Assembly: GCA_018711185.1 (NCBI GenBank)
Contig: DVIQ01000112.1
Location: 1-44,376 of the forward strand
Direction of reading: 5' to 3'
DNA from: Candidatus Limivivens intestinipullorum
GTDB lineage: Bacteria; Bacillota; Clostridia; Lachnospirales; Lachnospiraceae
DNA length: 44,376 bases
Shown here: one piece after another, positions 44,371 through 44,376 of the stretch
How the letters are laid out: each line of letters opens with the position of its first letter
Numbering within the stretch: position 1 is the first letter of the stretch
The notes under the pieces: generated by a model
What the model was told of the DNA's origin: nothing
Databases searched by the model: none
What the model saw: the letters and a program-made list of their open reading frames with translations, nothing else
Position numbers and translations under genes: made by a program

Positions 44371-44376
44371 ATAAAA

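Overview
The window looks like chromosomal DNA of a spore-forming, anaerobic Clostridia species, most likely in or near the Lachnospiraceae. The grounds are the sporulation genes (sipL, a gerA-type germinant receptor, spoIIR), the rpmE - DUF1385 - prmC - prfA block, a siroheme/ferredoxin reductase, the many AGGAGG ribosome sites, and sigma-A promoters of the TTGACA-17-TATAAT type. The codons are rich in G+C at third positions, which produces long antisense open frames that are not genes. No phage, plasmid, integrase, transposase or CRISPR array was seen.

Layout. 1-1.4 kb: the 3' part of ftsH, cut by the window edge. 1.8-9.5 kb: a GH13 alpha-glycosidase, tRNA-Gly(GCC), a branched-chain aminotransferase, an aldehyde dehydrogenase, a class I/II aminotransferase and a DegV lipid-binding protein, mostly separate transcription units with their own promoters and terminators. 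9.7-14.9 kb: an envelope block, with L,D-transpeptidase, ddl and murF as a probable operon, then plsC. 14.9-19.8 kb: an orphan structured RNA, lacZ divergent from an AraC regulator, and a HAD phosphatase. 19.9-27.8 kb: a PrcB-like lipoprotein, sipL (with a candidate sigma-E promoter), ispE-gntR, a germinant receptor operon with a short C subunit, and spoIIR. 27.9-31.2 kb: rpmE, DUF1385, prmC, prfA. 31.2-37.8 kb: regulator-rich accessory DNA (AraC/MATE, MerR, LysR/acyltransferase plus zinc ribbon, TetR/flavodoxin). 37.9-43.9 kb: a redox and probably sulfur-linked group (LysR, CoA-disulfide-reductase/rhodanese fusion, AsrC-like siroheme reductase, Cys-rich DUF6472-like protein, alpha/beta hydrolase), then a ketopantoate reductase. 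The last 170 bases carry two tandem near-consensus promoters in AT-rich DNA, which suggests a stable-RNA operon just beyond the window.

The most unusual content is not protein coding. A family of short palindromic elements (full length about 135 bp, three hairpins, GTAAC/GTTAC ends) occurs as three long copies and several partial ones, on both strands, usually against the 3' ends of genes. Copies supply the stop codon of three genes, and in two of them the last six codons as well. Copies differ by paired, compensating changes in the stems. A second, unrelated structured repeat occurs twice (about 1.6 and 4.3 kb). A compact RNA with its own promoter and T-tract at 14.9 kb is a further non-coding candidate.
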